From: Paramarasmius palmivorus
Lineage: Eukaryota; Basidiomycota; Agaricomycetes; Agaricales; Marasmiaceae
DNA length: 64,000 nt
Direction of reading: 5' to 3'
NCBI GenBank assembly: GCA_037176845.1
Contig: JAYKXP010000079.1
Coordinates: 1-64,000 of the forward strand
Within the stretch, counting starts at the first letter, position 1, and the number at the start of each line of letters is the position of its first letter. The translations under genes and the position numbers were made by a program. Of this stretch, positions 1 to 10,234 are shown piece after piece. The notes under the pieces are model-generated. The model had not been told where the DNA came from. It searched no databases and was given only the letters and a program-made list of their open reading frames with translations.

Positions 1-249
1 AAGCCGAACGACTGGAAGAACGCGTTAATATCCAAGAAATGGGGCCATGGGCTCGGATTCTTTGGACCGAGCTCGTTGTGATTAATGATGACGCTCATGC
101 TGGCGCAAATCAGAATGATAAACCAATCATAAAATAGGATACATACCATCAAAGTAACGGATATGAACTTCACGGAAGACTCGGATAAGGACATAGCATG
201 TTTCGTTCCAAAGAACACGTTCGGCCTTCTTACGTGCACGGTGCGGATC
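1..249 (-). CDS. edge-truncated gene of unknown function (3' part continues off the window)
   Basis: Two exons can be read on the minus strand: 249-143 and 99-1, joined across a short intron (142-100, GT-AG, 43 bases). The exon at 249 follows a plausible acceptor (pyrimidine-rich tract ending TTACAG). The spliced frame is open for all 69 visible residues and reads like real protein, with KKAERVLWNETCYVLIRVFR near the beginning and NPSPWPHFLDINAFFQSFG at the end. The alternative reading of the first exon runs into stop codons after splicing, which decides the frame. I do not recognise the family. Upstream exons must lie between 250 and about 1000, but none could be chosen with confidence. Confidence 0.5.
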
Positions 250-1241
250 CTGTAACTGTGAAGGAGTATTGATATGCGACGTTGATCTTCAACAGCAAAA
301 GATATTGACGTACGTGACATGTATGACTTGACCAACGAGATCGAATCTCTGTCAGGGATGGAGGATGAGTCAAGCAAAAAAAAAAAAGGGTCTGTTACTC
401 ACCAGGATCCGTAGCTTTGGTGCGACTGTAGCCCACTTTCCTAATCGTGCTCGCCAAAGACGCCACTACCACGACTCTACGAGTTCTCCGTCGTTCTTCT
501 CTGTCTTGTGTTTCGGTGGACATCCTGGATGCCGATTGCAGGAACAAGGAGCGTAAACGCATGCCCTGCAGAGTTGCATTAATAATCGTGACAATACTTG
601 AAGAACGAGTAGCATGGTGCCATCTCGGTCTTCATAATTTTTGGGCGTACTTACATTGGAATTTCATTGATTTAAATACATTTTTCATACTAATTAACAT
701 GTACATTATCGACACTAATACATATGAGGCTAAGGAGGGGAGGGATAACATAGGGATGCGTAGGGACATAGGGATGATGGAGGTACAAGAGAAGGAGCAA
801 CCGGATTCAAAGTCCGCTCAGAGCGCTAACTTGTGTTGCGTGATTCAGTGTTGCCTGCGAGGGTCTGTGCTCACATGAGCACAGACCCTCGTACATGTGC
901 TCCTCATGCCTGCCTCAAGGCTCGGCCTTTCCGGATGGGTACGTAATTTTGGACTTTGCATCAAACCACAACGAGGCAGCGTCTACGACACTGCGGATAA
1001 TCTCTAAGGTAAATTACTTTCCTCCTCGTAGTATAGAGTACACTATCAATAGTATAAGACGAATAACAATGAAGGATATAAGATATACCGAAAAAAAATG
1101 AGATACGAGTTCGAGTTTAAACCTCCAAAATGAAGCTTCAAATACGCATGCTGAAGCCATGTTTTTTTATGCTAGGAATCCACAATACCCAGACGGAGAG
1201 ACGAATATACGGACAGCACCTTATGCATCGATTGTAATACG
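250..1241. other. about 1 kb with no gene that can be supported
   Basis: Contains an A-tract near 370-380, the perfect palindrome annotated at 858-891, and several short open frames without coding character. It probably holds the 5' exons of the minus-strand edge gene and the promoter of the Spt5-like gene that starts at 1242. Confidence 0.4.
858..891. repeat. perfect 16-bp inverted repeat (hairpin palindrome)
   Basis: The left arm 858-873 (CGAGGGTCTGTGCTCA) is the exact reverse complement of 876-891, with only two bases between the arms. It would form a 16-bp hairpin in DNA or RNA. It lies between the divergently oriented edge gene and the Spt5-like gene. No target-site duplication or partner copy was seen. 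Confidence 0.85.
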
Positions 1242-4200
1242 ATGGATTTTGAGGTTTCGACAACGACTACGATACACGAATGCAACGACGATGCTCTGAT
1301 CACAGTTGGGGCGATTCAAACAGGCCCTGGGATCCAAGATACAACAACTGAAGAGATAGAGACCACACGTTTTCAAGGGGCGCAAACGCCTGAGTATGTT
1401 GAAGGGGAAACCTTCACTTTCCAGTCCGCTTCGCCACGTCCATTTCGCCATATAGACGGGCCAATGACTGCGAAAACCCCCGAATTCATCACAAGCCCTA
1501 AACGCGTTGAAGATGGGCCTTCGTCAGCGAGTTATTCATTTCAGGATGTCGAGCTTTCCTCAAATACAGAGACGTGCTCCTCACCACGGTTTATCTCCTC
1601 TCATCCGCCGTCGCCTCCTGGTATCTGTGCTGCAGAGTCGACAGGAGAAGTATCGCCCACCCAAAGAACGTCGAAGAAGCGAAAGCGCAATAGGGGGGAT
1701 ATGGATGGTGTCTCGGGCTTCCTTGACCTGGAAGCAGAGGTCAGCCACGATGAAGAGGATGACGAGGGTGACGAGGATATGGGTATGTTCTGATAGTCTT
1801 ACACATTACTTATCCTAACTGTTTGGACAGATGGATTCATTGTTGGAGATGACGAGGACGCTAGTCCTTCTATCAACTATCACGCTATCACAACGAAGCT
1901 CAGACCAGACGAGGAAAGGATATCCAAGCCCAGCATACCATTCGTAGACTTTGGAAAGAAGAAACTCGACTCCAGGACTTACAATTACGTGGACAAAGTA
2001 ATGATGACACTCTATAACGAACCAAACAGCGAAGCTGCTGAACGCAGAGAGAAAACACGTCAAAAGCATGGGTTACAGTCAATATGGCTTGTGTATGTCC
2101 ACGTAAGTCATACCTTATAATAACTTCCATCCGAAACTGACCACCAATCAGTCCAAACGCCAGCGTGATGTCATATGTTGGTGGAAGGAATTCTGCAAAA
2201 CTTTTCGGACCAAGAGGCCAGCAGACTGCGATGTGACTCTCTATGCCAGGCGGCCGAAGGACAATTTCCTCTATGTGGAAACCCAAAATCCAGCTTTAAC
2301 CGCACTCGCTTTGAGCATGTGTCGGCATGTCGTTAGGAGTCCAACAGGCCTCAACGGCATCAAAATGGTACAGATGGACGTCTACGAGACACCTCTGTCC
2401 TTGCAGCTACTAATCGAACACTATCAAAGAGCTGCCCTCGAGCATTCAACTGGTAGCTGGGTGTGTTTATACACCAATCCACCTCACAAAGTCAGGAAAA
2501 ACGAATGTCGTTACACAACGCCTCCACCTCCTCCTTCAGAACTCCCAGACGCTACATGGTCAATATCAGAAGAGGAGTTAGCCACGAATGCTCCTCCTGA
2601 AGAGCCAATTGCTTGCAAGGACGAAACACGAGACGCCATCCCTCAACATACGCATTCCAAACACTCGATACCACCAGAGACACTCAAGCGATGCGATAGC
2701 TTGAGACACTATCATGGTGATGCCGCAATAGTGGTGTCATCTGGTTGCAAAGAGCTCACTGTTCTCCTCATTCCGCGTGTGCCAGTGAAGGCAATACAGA
2801 CCAGCGGTGCGTACCAAGTGAGCTTGCATGATGAGGTAGTGCAATGCTTGCATGATGTCGAGTCTCTATCCCGAGAGTTTTTGTCTACTTGCAGATACAA
2901 CGTCGATCATGGTCTTCGCGTAGAAGTTGTCTCTACCGAATTCGTCAAACCCCTCCATCGTCCTCTTACGCCACGGGAAGGCATGCTCTTCTATTCTTGC
3001 AGTCATCCTATCCTCACGGACCACTTCCCGCGTGTAGCTGGTTGGGACTTTCAAGTGGGCGAGCGTGTCGTAACCAGAATCTCTGGCATCTTGGGAGAGG
3101 TGGTAGCAGTGGAACAGGATGGTCTCTACACCGTAGACACGGATAACATACGAAGACATGTTGGCTGGGGTGTCCAGAAGTCTTGGAAGACCGGCGATTT
3201 GGTTCAGCACACGATTCATGGATGGGATGGGTTCGTGGTCGAGCAGAGTGAATTCCATGGTTGCGGACATCTTCAGACTCTCGTCCACACCAGGAACATC
3301 ATGGAGATTCAGAAAGGTTCTTGTACTCTGAAGGAAAAGGAACATATCCAGGTGTTGGTGGAGCCGAATTTTCTGGTTCGCTACACACCACCGCAGCGGA
3401 GCATATTCTCTCAATCCGTACCCAGCATTCCCTGGATGGAAGCTGCTGAGTATCAGACATCGTTTCTCAAAACCGATCCAAAGGATGTCCGACGTATCTT
3501 GGCGGAGAAACACCCCGAACTCCTCACTCCAGCGCAAATTGATCGAGAAGTTCGCAATGGCCATGTTCACAGTATTCCTTGGATGTTCAGAGAGGTCGAC
3601 GTCTTTTCTCGGGGATATAGAGGTAGAGCGCGGGTGACAGATGTCAGATATGGGTGCCAGACAGCAAGCGGTTTGATGATACAGGTGGAATGGATTGTGC
3701 AAGGGTCTGTCGGTGACAGGTTCGAAGTGGATTATGACTTCGTTCTTGACCTTGAGTATGTGCTTATCATAAGTGGTGTGTCGAAGATGACTGACTTCAT
3801 TCAGCTCGCAGATGCCCCTACATGTCGTCGAAGCAGCCCAGCCACCATTTGTAGTTCGCGTTGGATACTCTCATCCGAAATTCAATCCTCCAACATATTA
3901 CGGGTCTTCATCATCATCCCGTTACCTCCACGAACCCGATAGCCGGCTGCATTCCTCGTCTTGGGCTTGTGACATCGATAATGACCCTAGCGACGAGGAA
4001 ACCGGTAGCATTGCAGAGATGAGAGACCGTATCATGGGTCGCACGAGCTACAAGCACATAGCGATATCGGATGAATTGGTCATCGACAAGCCAGCAACAA
4101 GACCGATGCCGGTAGTAACTCCAGAAGACATCCAGAAGATGTTGAAGTTCCTAGAGTCACCAGTTAATGTGCGGTGTCGCCGAACGTGGTCCGATGATGC

Positions 4201-4732
4201 ACATCCAAGCCATCGTTGGCTTTATGAGCTTCAGGGGAAACCCGCCAGACTCCTGTTTTGGGTTAAACTCTTCGGTAAAGATGACCAGTTTCGCTATACA
4301 TTCAAAGGTCTCGAACGGACGGTCAAAGTGGGCTACACGGAACTCGGAGATCGCTGTATTTTCTATCGGCACGAAAAACAAGATCGCATTCTTCCCAATG
4401 CCATGCGAATCGAAATGCGGGGAATCGCTGTTCAGACGAAGAAGGCACTGTATGTGCTAAAGGGAGACCATGCCGGGGAATACGCTGTTCGCATTGCTAC
4501 TGTTCCTCGCAACTTGGCCAGTCAATCCGAAGCCATGTATGCGTGTTGCTCTGTCGACAGCGAAACTGGAGCTGTAGATGCGAATGTAGAGTATAAGTTG
4601 CGGGCTTCAGACGTGTGTCAGATAGAGCTTGAGAAGGAGGCTTTCACTCGCATGGACAAAGAGGCACAAGAGATCAAAGAAAAGAAAGGCGTTCAGCGCA
4701 ACCAGAAGAGACGGAAGACGACCGAGACTTAG
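1242..4732 (+). CDS. divergent Spt5-like transcription elongation factor (NGN and KOW-like segments)
   Basis: Four exons keep frame throughout: 1242-1782, 1831-2102, 2152-3755 and 3805-4732, with three introns of 48-49 bases, giving 1114 residues. Residues about 145-190 form a nuclear-type KRKR stretch followed by an acidic run (FLDLEAEV then D/E-rich), as in Spt5 N-termini. Residues about 262-355 (QSIWLVYVH onward) match the NGN fold in pattern: an opening Trp strand, then a cysteine-rich helix, then NFLYVET. KOW-like strands (a V-G-(E/D)-x-V pattern) occur near residues 571-600 and 617-640, and a third possible one near 756. True Spt5 binds Spt4 and RNA polymerase II in the nucleus. This copy is shorter in repeats and strongly diverged, so it is more likely an accessory paralogue than the housekeeping gene. 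The C-terminus is Lys/Arg-rich. An HDV-like RNA begins 122 bases after its stop. Confidence 0.75.
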
Positions 4733-4853
4733 ATTATCATATTGCTAATTATCGACGGTATTATGTATCTGTATTTTCTTAACTTACCTCGGATGTTTAT
4801 TATTACATTATAGATAGATCGCGCGTAATGATAAATCTTCTGAATACCTCGAA

Positions 4854-4927
4854 CCCTTGAAAGATGTCTGGCCTCTACGCGGCTCAAGGGACCAGTAACC
4901 GTCTTGACGGTGAAGCTAACAGACATC
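4854..4927 (+). ncRNA. HDV-like nested double-pseudoknot RNA (possible self-cleaving ribozyme), copy 1
   Basis: Pairings read directly: P1 CCCTTGA 4854-4860 with 4884-4890; P2 GATGTCTG 4863-4870 with 4920-4927; P3 GCC 4871-4873 with GGC 4881-4883 around a 7-nt loop TCTACGC; P4 ACCGT 4898-4902 with 4907-4911 around CTTG. The order P1, P2, P3 hairpin, P1', P4 hairpin, P2' is the hepatitis-delta ribozyme topology, including contiguous P2/P3 and P3/P1. The strand joining P4 to P2' reads GAAGCTAA; its GCnAA core matches J4/2, which carries the catalytic cytosine in that class. L3 also resembles the HDV loop. Odd: P1 begins with C, whereas known members usually begin with G, and P1.1 would be at most one or two weak pairs. 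It lies in the 3' flank of the Spt5-like gene, same strand. Confidence 0.72.
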
Positions 4928-5155
4928 ACTCTGCTGCCTGCAATCTTTGTTCGTATCTTTTCGTGCCTTTGACGTATTCTTGTGGTTTCATTTACGATTT
5001 TAGGTTTTTCATTATCAAGGCCGACATCACCACGAGTTAACTTCGAGGCTGAATTGTTTACATCACGGCCTTTAGGTTGCCATTCAGGGTGTTGGTGTAG
5101 GACATATTTAAACGACGCTTTTAGCAGACGGAACAGCCCGTCTACCCCCATATCA

Positions 5156-5774
5156 ATGGCAAACAGCGACACAGGTAATTGTATCAACTTATTCATCGAT
5201 ATTTACTCACCTTTTGAATACAGAAACCTCTCTCGTTGATATCGAAGGTGCCGACGCCGATACATCCATTGAAAGCAATGACACGATCCCCGAAACCAAA
5301 GGCCCCTTTCACCCATGGTTGCACCGGGAACGTGACTCTGCCAGAACGACAGACCCATTATTCTCAGATGGCACAGAGTTGTTGGGCAGAGTTGGTCGAG
5401 GAATTCGAGGTCAACACGTAGCTGTCGGTGGACGTGGCCGCGGGAATGTACCAGGTGGAATCACCGCTGTTATTCGCGGTACAGGTCTTGGTGGAAATCG
5501 TGGCACTGGCCGTGGTCATGGAGTCACCATTCCTGCTCGTGGAGCCCCCCCAATTCGTAGTCACCGAGGTAGCATGCCTGGTAGAGCTCAAGCTCACCAC
5601 CCCCATGGTGGAAGTCGTGGTGCTGGTCGTGGTCAAGGAGTTACCATTGCTAGTCGTGGAGCTCCCACTATTCGTAGTCACCGAGGCAAAAATCTCGGTC
5701 GAGGTGTCTCTGTCAACAGTAGGGGTACAGGGACTGGAAACAGAGGAAGGGGTAGAGGTAGAGGTGGAAACTAA
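5156..5774 (+). CDS. small Arg/Gly-rich (RGG-type) protein with an internal tandem duplication
   Basis: Exon 1 is 5156-5174 and exon 2 is 5224-5774, joined across a 49-base GT-AG intron (5175-5223), giving 189 residues. The ATG at 5156 is preferred because splicing it onto the long open frame preserves phase, whereas an internal ATG would lie in the intron. After an acidic first quarter, the rest is Gly/Arg-rich with RG and RGRG clusters, typical of RNA-binding or nucleolar RGG tails. A block of about 50 residues is duplicated: GVTIPARGAPPIRSHRG recurs as GVTIASRGAPTIRSHRG. No folded domain is visible. It sits 3' of the first HDV-like RNA, and a second copy of that RNA begins 149 bases after its stop, so the gene is bracketed by the pair. 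The function is inferred only from composition. Confidence 0.6.
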
Positions 5775-5922
5775 GCAATGTAGTCGTCCGATTCGAGTCC
5801 GTAGCTTCGACATCGTATCCTTTCTTGTGGCTTTGTAAGCTATGTTTGATGATTGCATCTTAATGCCGTTGAGCTATAAAAACATTGTGCGTTAAATATC
5901 TCGATGCTGAATACAAATCTAC

Positions 5923-5994
5923 CCCTTGAATATGTCTGGCCTCTTCGTGGCTCAAGGGATTAGTACCCGCTGTCGCGGGGAAGCCAACAGACAT
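5923..5994 (+). ncRNA. HDV-like nested double-pseudoknot RNA, copy 2
   Basis: Same architecture as the copy at 4854-4927: P1 CCCTTGA 5923-5929 with 5952-5958; P2 ATGTCTG 5932-5938 with 5988-5994; P3 GCC 5939-5941 with GGC 5949-5951 around TCTTCGT; P4 CCCGC 5966-5970 with GCGGG 5975-5979 around TGTC; J4/2 GAAGCCAA. P4 differs from copy 1 at three paired positions with pairing preserved (ACCGT/ACGGT versus CCCGC/GCGGG). Loops L3 and L4 and the N of GCnAA vary. That pattern indicates selection on structure rather than a chance repeat. It lies in the 3' flank of the RGG gene, same strand. Confidence 0.72.
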
Positions 5995-5999
5995 GTAAG

Positions 6000-7083
6000 C
6001 AACATTCATGGACCTTGGTCCAGGTCTCATTGCTACTTATACCCGTAAGCCCTCAAGATACATGCTAGGATCTCACTCACAAACGCTTTAGCTCCCATCG
6101 TGCCAAAGAATGTCGTTATTGCAAATGGTAATAGGTCCTGCATGTCTTTTCAACCTATGCCTCCGGTACGTTGATTTTAAACTGTTCTAAGGAAATAAAA
6201 CTAAACTAGCTTGATACAGTCATTCCAAGCCAGAGCTGAATACGCACGACCGAATCCTGGTTACCGCTCAAAAGAAATAGGCAGAGTCCAGCGGTGGCTG
6301 ATGAAGATATGACTTTGCCGGGTCCATGCGGCACGCTCTCCTCTACGCTTCGCACCTTGAAATCCTACAAAACAGGTCGTCTTGTGAGACCAAGGACTCA
6401 TCGTTGAGGGGTGCAACTTGCTCTCTGTCGTATACAAGAAATTGGCGCTAGAGTCGCAGAGAATCACCTCTTCGATCGAGCAAAAGAAGAGTAACAAGGC
6501 TCAGCTGAATTCGCTTCTTGGTGCCTAAATCCTGCGAAGACCTACTTTGCCGAGCTGACTGAGCGTTACGAAGGTCTGCAATTCCTCTTGCAACTACCGA
6601 GCAGCAGATCCTCATGAACTTCTATAGAGATGGTCAAAGACATGGAACATGTCGCCTCATCAGACCAGGAACATCGTTGAGGTGATCTGATCGAGCAGAA
6701 GGAACGGAGATCGACATGTACTACAAAAGATATCGAGTCCGAGCACGACGATATCCTCGACACCCTTGGCAAGCACCCCATTCATTCTGCTATATCAAAT
6801 GGGTCGAAGGTTGATGTGAGTGTGTATCTTGCAGCTCTAAGCCTACGTCCTAACTCGCCTGTCAGGTTGGATGACTTCCACCCGTACCGTGCCAAATTCG
6901 CCACTAGCAACAAGCGGAAGGCAGCATCGAAAGGGCATGAAGCTTACAGAGCTGTGTTTGATGCCACTGCCCCCAAGCCCCCTCCGAAAGACGTGCCTCG
7001 TCTTCTACTACGAGATACTCACCATCTCTCGCTCCTGCTCTACAATTTCCGCGGCATTCTTTATGTTCGCTCGTCGCTCTATT
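6000..7083. other. decayed repetitive region without a supportable gene
   Basis: No frame has coding character across this stretch. Segments near 6225-6490 and 6500-6720 resemble each other: both have an AGCTGAAT...AATCCTG start, then CATCGTTGAGG, then GATCGAGCA. This suggests an old tandem duplication of about 270 bases. An open frame from 6816 runs into the minisatellite and is not treated as a gene. Confidence 0.4.
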
Positions 7084-7510
7084 CGAAGTACAGATCATAT
7101 AATAGCATCAGGACCCTCGCACTCGCTATTGGTGCCACCAGATCAGACTTCCCGTTGCTGTATAGTCTCTTCAGCGCGGGCGGTATTCGTACCATTCGAA
7201 GTACAAGTCATATAATAGCATCACGACCTCCGCATTCGCTATCAGCGATATCCGAAGTGAATATCCCCCACTCAGCCCCGCTGTTGTATGGTCTCTTCCT
7301 ACCGAAGTATAGATCATATAATATCTTCACGACCTCCAATTCGTTATCCGCATTCACTGTCGATGCCACCAAATCAAACCTCCCCACTCCCCGTTGTAGT
7401 CCCTTCAGCGCGACCTGCCATTCGCACCGTTCGAAGTACAAGTCATATAATAGCATTACAACCTCCGCATTCGCTCTCTTCCTACCGAAGTACAGATCAT
7501 ATCAGAGCGT
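7084..7510 (+). repeat. degenerate minisatellite
   Basis: Five copies of a unit opening CGAAGTACARRTCATATAA start near 7084, 7198, 7302, 7432 and 7488. Spacings run from about 104 to 130 bases, and the last unit is only 56. Several units share a following ACGACCTCCGCATTCGCT-like segment. Open frames across it in several phases are a by-product of the repeat and do not look like protein. Confidence 0.7.
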
Positions 7511-8417
7511 CACGCGTATTTGCTACTTCACTACTCTACCGCCCAGGTGGCTGGTTCGACACGGAGTAGGGCTTCACTCGCTACGCCAAGAAGTACGCTA
7601 AAGATAGTCGTAACTCGCCTATGAACTAAGGGATGAGAATACCAAGCACGCTGAGGCTATTATTGCGACCTAGGATCACAGATTCAGAGTCGTTACTCGC
7701 CGATGGGGAATCAAGAGGATTCCTACGGGGACATGCGTGGGGACAACCATACCTCCACCACGACGATCTGCTACATCGCATGCTGCCTCGGAATAAACGC
7801 CACGGAATACACGCCTCGGGATACACGATCTATAGTTTACACTATTGCATTGGCGTGGGCGCTTTTGTATACTAGGTGCTTTGGCGCCGGGTTGAAACTC
7901 AAAGCGCCAAAAATGTCAAAGCGTCTCCTAGTCCCAAAGGTCGCGAGTCATTGTTGCACCCTGCAGAACTATGGTACCTCTTCTACGTTGAGGCTTATGT
8001 CGCTCATCGGTCTCGTCGGTGAGTATTTGTCCAAGTATCTTAACCCGCTATCTAATCTCTTTTTTCACGCAATCTAGCTACCACTTCTTATCCATCAAGT
8101 CCTTTCACCTCATTTCACCTTGTTTCTTGTTCTACCTACGACTGTGAGTGACCTTTGGCCTGCGTACATTCCTTTTTCTCACCCTTCTCACCCTTCTTTG
8201 TCCAGCCGTGCACTCTTCCAGCGTCGTCTCTATCAACGCGACTTCTTCTCATACGACGGTGAGTACTCATTTTTCTCGAGCATCCTCGTCAATTATCTTA
8301 TCTCTCTTCTATTTCTCGTACTCTAGCTCTCTTCGACCACTACAAACACGTCCACCTTCTTCCCAACTTCGACATTCCAACTTCATCTTCATCCTCCACC
8401 ACTCACTCTCGCTCCCA

Positions 8418-8919
8418 ATGGCAAGGTCAAGAGCGCTCCGCCACAAGATGAAGATGAAGCCCAGCAAAGCCGACAAACGCGGCTCGATTTACGTCTTGGA
8501 GAGGAAGGAAGGAACTGGGAGACTTTGGAAGGTTGGAAGGTCGAATTGTGTACCGAGGCGGGTGAAAGAGTGGAATAGGTTGTGTAAGGGGCATGGGTAC
8601 AAGCTGAGGGACTCTTGGGAGGTTCGTTGGGCTGGTAAAATGGGTGCGTATTCGTCTACTTACTCTTTTTTATCACGCTAACGCATAGTAGAGCGATGTG
8701 TTCACCTTGCGCTCATGGATCTTGGGTTTCGTCGTCTCATTTTTCGTTGCTCTGGGTGTAAGTTTTTTCTTATTTCTGTTTCTTATCGCTAATCCGCCTG
8801 TACCAACAGGCGGCAAACGACACAGGGAACTTTTTTGGAGTCCTTACAACGATAGTCGAACGATGGAGATTATTGGGGAGGTGATCAAGGGATTGGAGGA
8901 GGAGATGGGAGGAAATTGA
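8418..8919 (+). CDS. small T5orf172 / GIY-YIG-like domain protein
   Basis: Three exons: 8418-8643, 8692-8757 and 8810-8919 (introns of 48 and 52 bases) give 133 residues. The domain covers nearly the whole protein. A GSIYVLE strand comes first, then WKVGRS followed by RRVKEWNR, the arrangement of the GIY-YIG-related T5orf172 (MUG113-type) fold. Near the end comes RCSGCGKRHRELF, the Cys/His element typical of fungal members. The second and third exons only make sense in this frame; the other frame of exon 2 looks like a false membrane segment. Upstream, three intron-like stretches (about 8019-8078, 8141-8205 and 8261-8326) suggest spliced non-coding 5' exons. Their join would not keep frame with upstream ATGs, so the ATG at 8418 is chosen. 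Fungal members of this kind are usually uncharacterised; nuclease activity is not assured. Confidence 0.7.
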
Positions 8920-9164
8920 ACTTTGTTGTATTGGAACTGTATTGAAATTCAAGCAATTTTTTTAGTCTAGTCGCTCGCTCGTTACTACTACGTATAGTTT
9001 ACCGTGTATTGACGCCACACGAAATTTGTATCATATTCAAGTTGTATTACTCACAATGTATCGTATTACTTACAATGTATCGTATTAGCAGTACTGTAGC
9101 GTATATACATCTAAATTGTATTTCTACTCAGCAATAAACTACTCTGGACGTGTTCTCTTTGCGC

Positions 9165-9940
9165 TCAAAAGTTGTGGCTACGCCCTGCTAAACCTGCTTT
9201 GACCCAGGTCGAACCGGTTCGTGCTACCAGGTCCGGCTGAGCCGTTACCGTGAACCGGGTAGGTCCGTGCCCGCTCCGGACCGGCTTAGCTGGTGAGCCA
9301 GCCGAACCGTTGGCACCCCTACCCCGAAATGCCCATCCACAGCCACGGTACGTTGTTCGGCGATCTGCTGCGCTCTCATCAACAAATATCAGCTGCTGTG
9401 GTTGAAAATACCGCCCTATCTTGTAGATAAAGGCTCCACGGCGTTCTTCGTCACGTTCCATAGCTTGCTTTGTGATCTATCTGTATGTTTTGGAACCTAG
9501 CAGGCTGCAATGATTGTGTGGTAGACGTACCTTCTTCAGGGTAAGCCCACAACGCTTGAAAGTAGTCCATATGAGATAAATGGATGCTGAAACCCCACAC
9601 ACTGTCAATAGCTCCTTCTGCATATCTTCTAGTGTCATCCCATTCCGGTTGTGTACTAGATCTAATAGAAACTGAGATCTTCAGTTGGTATTGAGCACTG
9701 TGTAGCACAAGAGGGACAGCACACCTGTATTTCGTGTGATTTAAGCTTCCGATTCCGCCCTCTACGCAGCTTATGAGGTCTGACAACATCTCCAGTGGAC
9801 CAATAGAGCTTGAGAATCTGCCGTTGTGAGGATGCACTAACACCAGTCAAGGTGCATATTTCAGCCGGTGTCTTGAAGCAGAGAGCCATGCGAACAACAG
9901 TCCAACGAAGAGCTTCGGGAATGAGAATGCCTCGGGGCAT
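9165..9940 (-). mobile_element. truncated IS630/Tc1-like DDE transposase gene (relic)
   Basis: Read on the minus strand from the ATG at 9940, exons 9940-9725, 9671-9531 and 9476 onward keep frame. The N-terminus is a homeodomain-like helix-turn-helix (EALRWTVVRMA ... EICTLTGVSASSQRQILKLY), with a second helical DNA-binding segment in exon 2 (LLTVCGVSASIYLIW). Exon 3 enters the catalytic domain at LIFVDESAADRRTTYRG, which carries the first DDE aspartate as in agaricomycete IS630-family elements. About ten residues later the homology stops and is replaced by a GC-rich sequence (9165-9300). The remaining catalytic D and E/D are absent, so the element is dead. The GC-rich tail repeats CCGGTTC/GAACCGG motifs and is probably a different nested repeat. 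Confidence 0.75.
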
Positions 9941-10234
9941 GGTAGGATGGTGGGAGGACAAGAGAGAGAAGCAAGAGAGAGAAGCAAACGGCACGGTAAA
10001 TGTGATTGCGCTCAAAGACTGACGAAAATTCAAAGTCGTCGTTTCACGCCGATTTTGGTACGTAAATTTTCTCCTGATTTTTCTGACTACAACAATATTT
10101 TTTTCGTGTATCTACGTTGAGAATTGAGCTAGAAAAAAATCAAAGAAAACGGGGCGTGGAACGAGTCGACCGCGCGGCAAAATCGCTCGCGGCAAACTTT
10201 TCGAAAAACAGCAATAAATCGCGGGAGCCGCACC

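Noticed and set aside
2866..3702. 278-codon open frame on the minus strand
   Set aside because: It is antisense to exon 3 of the Spt5-like gene, has no motif, and lacks splice partners.
4854..4927. Hammerhead or twister ribozyme as an alternative for the repeated RNA
   Set aside because: There is no CTGANGA/GAAA hammerhead core and the pairing order does not fit twister; only the HDV-type nested double pseudoknot accounts for all four helices.
5364..5858. 164-codon Ser/Thr-rich minus-strand frame
   Set aside because: It is the antisense image of the Gly/Arg-rich repeat; Ser/Thr/Val runs are expected from that composition.
6816..7601. 261-codon plus-strand frame
   Set aside because: Most of it is the minisatellite read as protein; the unit lengths are not multiples of three, and the other frame is equally open.
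8698..8810. Hydrophobic membrane segment (LGFVVSFFVALGVSFFLFLF)
   Set aside because: It arises from reading exon 2 and an intron of the T5orf172 gene in the wrong frame; the spliced frame gives a domain-consistent sequence.
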